A stretch of 64,000 nucleotides of DNA from Coffea arabica (taxonomy: Eukaryota; Streptophyta; Magnoliopsida; Gentianales; Rubiaceae), in the NCBI RefSeq assembly GCF_036785885.1, contig NC_092316.1, positions 50,415,001 to 50,479,000 on the forward strand, given 5' to 3'. Positions 61,324-64,000 of the stretch are shown here, piece by piece. Under the pieces are notes generated by a model. The model was not told the origin of the DNA, did no database searches, and was given only the letters and a program-made list of their open reading frames with translations. The translations under genes were made by a program, and so were the position numbers. The number at the start of each line of letters is the position of its first letter. Position 1 is the stretch's first letter.

Positions 61324-62122
61324 ATGTCTGGTATATGGCCATTTCTTGCACAACACACCTTTTGCTTGCCTTCTAACTTTCGTTTAAGATTAGGGATCTC
61401 AAGTAAAAACATTGGGATTACTGTTTAAAAAACTAATTAATGGACTCCTCTAAGGTAATGAAATGCAAATCTCCATATTAGATGATAGTTTTTGAATTTC
61501 ATAATTTTGGATTACATTTTGATTCACCCATGCGTTCTAAGCTAAACAAAATCAAATCACAAATACGTTTTAGTTTTGAAATTATACAGGCACATAACAT
61601 TCTTAACACTCCCATGCAACGAACAAGAAATTACTCATTGATGTAAATGTGATACTTTACCTTATATATTACTAACACAAAAAGGAAATCCTACGCAAAG
61701 TGATGTATGATTTATACGACAAAACACTGATCTACCTCGTTCTCATATTTGTATCAATTACTCAGTCATATCATGTTTTTAAAATCGATTTTTACAGGTA
61801 AACTCATGTACAGAATCCAACCAGATCCTAAACGCAAATAATTTTCTGTTAAATCCATTGAGTACACTTGTACATGATTAATTAGCTTCATTGAGCCAAG
61901 AAAAATATAATTCAAAGATCAGATTTTTTGTTTGGTATAAACCACATGTATCCACATTCGTTTTACAATCTGTGACTAATGTAATTCAAGTCGGGCCTAG
62001 GAGAAACTCTCCCAACGTTTTCTCTTTCCATTCCCATAGTTTCAAAGATCAGATGTGGGGAATGCAAAAGAGGGGAGTTTGAGATCAGACATGGTCAGCC
62101 ATCGAGTCGGTTAATTTTTTCC
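61324..62122. other. Intergenic, no gene recognised
   Basis: AT-rich. 'GGTCAGCCATCGAGTCGG' at about 62093 is the upstream part shared with the U2 pseudogene. Confidence 0.35.
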
Positions 62123-62173
62123 GTCCCACATTGATTACTTGTACAGGAGACAGAGCAGAGGAAAACTATAAAA
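62123..62173 (+). promoter_or_regulatory. U2 snRNA promoter: USE and TATA box
   Basis: GTCCCACATTG at 62123-62133 fits the plant upstream sequence element (RTCCCACATCG) with one change. TATAAAA is at 62167-62173. The 33 bp between them is the four-turn spacing of RNA polymerase II snRNA genes in plants (polymerase III genes use about 23 bp). The TATA start is 32 bp before the RNA start. Confidence 0.92.
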
Positions 62174-62198
62174 GCTGATTAACTGAACCTTTAAACGC

Positions 62199-62392
62199 AT
62201 ACCTTTCTCGGCCTTTTGGCTAAGATCAAGTGTAGTATCTGTTCTTATCAGTTTAATATCTGATACGTGGGCCAACGGCCCACATGATATTAAATGAATT
62301 TTTCTGGGGGAAAGGCCCATCACGGTAGCTTGCTACCGGGGCCTTCGAGCGTCGCCCATGCGTTGCACTGCTGCATGGGCCTGGCGCACCCC
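62199..62392 (+). ncRNA. U2 spliceosomal snRNA
   Basis: The sequence starts ATACCTTTCTCGGCCTTTTG and contains the branch-point-pairing GTAGTA (in CAAGTGTAGTATCTG). The conserved TCTGTTCTTATCAGTTTAAT follows, then stem IIa/b (GTGGGCCAACGGCCCAC), a U-rich Sm-type site (GAATTTTTCTGG), stem III (CGGTAGCTTGCTACCG) and stem IV (GCCCATGCGTTGCACTGCTGCATGGGC), ending CTGGCGCACCCC. The length of about 194 nt fits plant U2. It pairs with the intron branch site in the spliceosome. The promoter is intact, so this copy is probably expressed. Confidence 0.96.
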
Positions 62393-63517
62393 ACCAAATC
62401 TCCATCAAATGTTGTTTCTCGACTTTTAGTTGTATTTGGGGAATGAGCGCTGATCGTTTGTTGCCAAAAAAAAATTTATGCAGACGGGGGCTCTAATAAA
62501 TGACACGAAAACCATCTAGTTAAATATAGGTCTCATTTGGCAAATAAATTTTTTGAATGTTTATCTAAAAATTTTATTGTAATTTATTGAGAAATTTTTT
62601 AAGATTATTATAATTAAAGTTGTTAAAAAAATTTATAGCAGATAACCAGGCCCAGGTTGTGGAAATTAGTAGATAAAAGAAAGCATACAAAAACCTTAAC
62701 ACAAGGGATATGTATTTCTCTCCATTTATTTGAATGTTTGGGAAGAAATGAAATAATTTGAGACTCATATTTCTAGTCTTTTATGGGAAATTTGACATGG
62801 GTTTTTTTTGTTAGCCTCCTTAAACTTTAAATAAGTTGGATTAAGCACACCTACATTTGGTTTGATGTTTGACTTCGTCCCAAATCATTCTAACAAATCT
62901 TTGCCCTTTCTTTAACAAATATTGTGAGAACTTTTTAACATTGAATCATAATTTCAGAATTTTGTGGATAATTGTAATTCAACTCTCTCTCTCTCTCCTC
63001 TCTAAACCAGTGAAACAATTGGTCACGAAATATAAAATGAGAAATATTTCTTTAACTGCCCTTAGGTTGCCGTGGATTTTCACAAACATATTTATAGAAA
63101 AGACACATCTGTAGAGACCATGCAAAAGCACACCTAAAAACACCAAGAAATCACTTAAAAACATCTAAACAAACACGTTCCTAGAATCTTGAAAATTACC
63201 CAAAACACACTTCAACACCTCTTTTACCATCAAGCCCAATTTCTCTTCGGTATTACGCCCACCACAATAACCCTCTTTCAACCCTTGGCATAACTGCCCC
63301 ACCATCCTCCTCCTTCCCCCTTATCACTTGTTGTATCCCCATCTGCCATCCCACCTTGCAACAATTCCTTCCATCTTTTTTCCATCTTTGATATGCCCCG
63401 CCACCTTTGCCTAGCCTTTAATGTCGAAAGCTAGGGTAGCATTGGTAAGTGGATAGGTGGAAGAGGCTGTAGGGAAGAAAATAAATCAGTGACGTTGACA
63501 ATTTTTGGGGTCATTTT
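62393..63517. other. 3' flank of U2 and intergenic DNA, no gene recognised
   Basis: A 3'-box-like word (AGTTGTA, about 62428) may aid U2 3' end formation, weakly supported. (CT)n lies at 62983-62999. Nothing else is supported. Confidence 0.3.
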
Positions 63518-63885
63518 GGACAAATCAAACACCTCAGCGGCCACTAAACTATTGGTCAAATCATGTTTTGGCCATCAAACTATTTTTCATTAGTAATTGA
63601 CCACTAAATAACTTAATCAATAAACTCGTGACTATTTAGTCGATAATTGCTCTTAATCTGTAAAATTAGCAGTTAATCTGTAAAATAGGGTCGCGTAGTT
63701 GTTGGACAAATTATCTTGCATTTTGCCACTTGCACTACTAATTTCACAGATTAAGAACAATTATCGACTAAATGGTTACGGATTTACTGATTAAGTTATT
63801 TAGTGGTCAATTACTGATGAAAAATAGTTTGATGGCCAAAACATGATCTGACCAATAATTTAGTGGCCGCTGAAGTTTTTTGCCC
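63518..63885. mobile_element. Long-hairpin MITE, arms of about 140 bp
   Basis: CAGCGGCCACTAAACTATTGGTCAAATCATG.. continues almost perfectly as the inverse of ..CATGATCTGACCAATAATTTAGTGGCCGCTG. The arms also share CATCAAACTATTTTTCAT, AATTGACCACTAAATAACTTAAT and TTTAGTCGATAATTG. No target duplication was recognised. The near-identical arms suggest recent origin and strong potential for small-RNA production if transcribed. Confidence 0.9.
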
Positions 63886-64000
63886 TTTTTAAAATCCATA
63901 CAAGCACTTCGTTCAAATACTTTACAAAAACACATATCCACAATAAAATGTATTAGAAAAAATTCTTAAATAAACAACAATCCTAACCGGTGGTGGAGCC

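Overview
The window is nuclear DNA of a flowering plant, most likely a eudicot. It is AT-rich and densely packed with MITE-type repeats, its genes have short exons bounded by GT..AG introns, and it carries a plant-type U2 snRNA gene and a class I TCP transcription factor. The species cannot be fixed from the sequence alone. All functional statements rest on motif reading; no database search was run.

About 1.06-21.62 kb is one very large Mutator-like element (MULE, about 20.6 kb). It has roughly 110-125 bp terminal inverted repeats that begin GGATACGGGG, and a direct CTTTGT hexamer abuts both ends. It carries (i) on the plus strand a multi-exon gene at 2971-10820, read as HMG-box-like region, plant-mobile-domain-like region, acidic linker and Ulp1/C48-like domain, in which the catalytic His and Cys appear replaced; (ii) an unrecognised ORF near 14.9 kb broken by one in-frame stop; (iii) on the minus strand a FAR1-type MULE transposase (FAR1 zinc finger, DDE core, SWIM finger) broken by a small frameshift. 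A six-unit array of about 160 bp repeats ends at the start codon of gene (i). The motif GTTACATG in that array recurs inverted (CATGTAAC) in a 344 bp tandem duplication near the right end. Two copies of a MULE-type MITE sit inside introns of gene (i).

From 21.6 to 41 kb there is one gene, a three-exon 2-oxoglutarate/Fe(II) dioxygenase (23169-25687), then a gene-poor stretch of foldback and MITE elements, several with target-site duplications. At 41.2-42.5 kb lies an intronless TCP14-like gene behind long CT-rich tracts. From 42.5 to 54.4 kb is another repeat-rich intergenic region: five copies of a short GTTTGGATTG MITE, a MITE with a perfect 9 bp duplication, a Stowaway-like CTCCCTCCGTCCC element, a 25-G run and a 100 bp purine tract.

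A nine-exon 2H-phosphoesterase (LigT-like) gene spans 55.6-60.5 kb. It is followed by a degenerate U2 copy that includes a decayed promoter, a fragment with a hairpin terminus resembling that of the large MULE, and an intact U2 snRNA gene at 62199-62392 with plant USE and TATA spaced as for RNA polymerase II. A long-hairpin MITE lies near the right edge.
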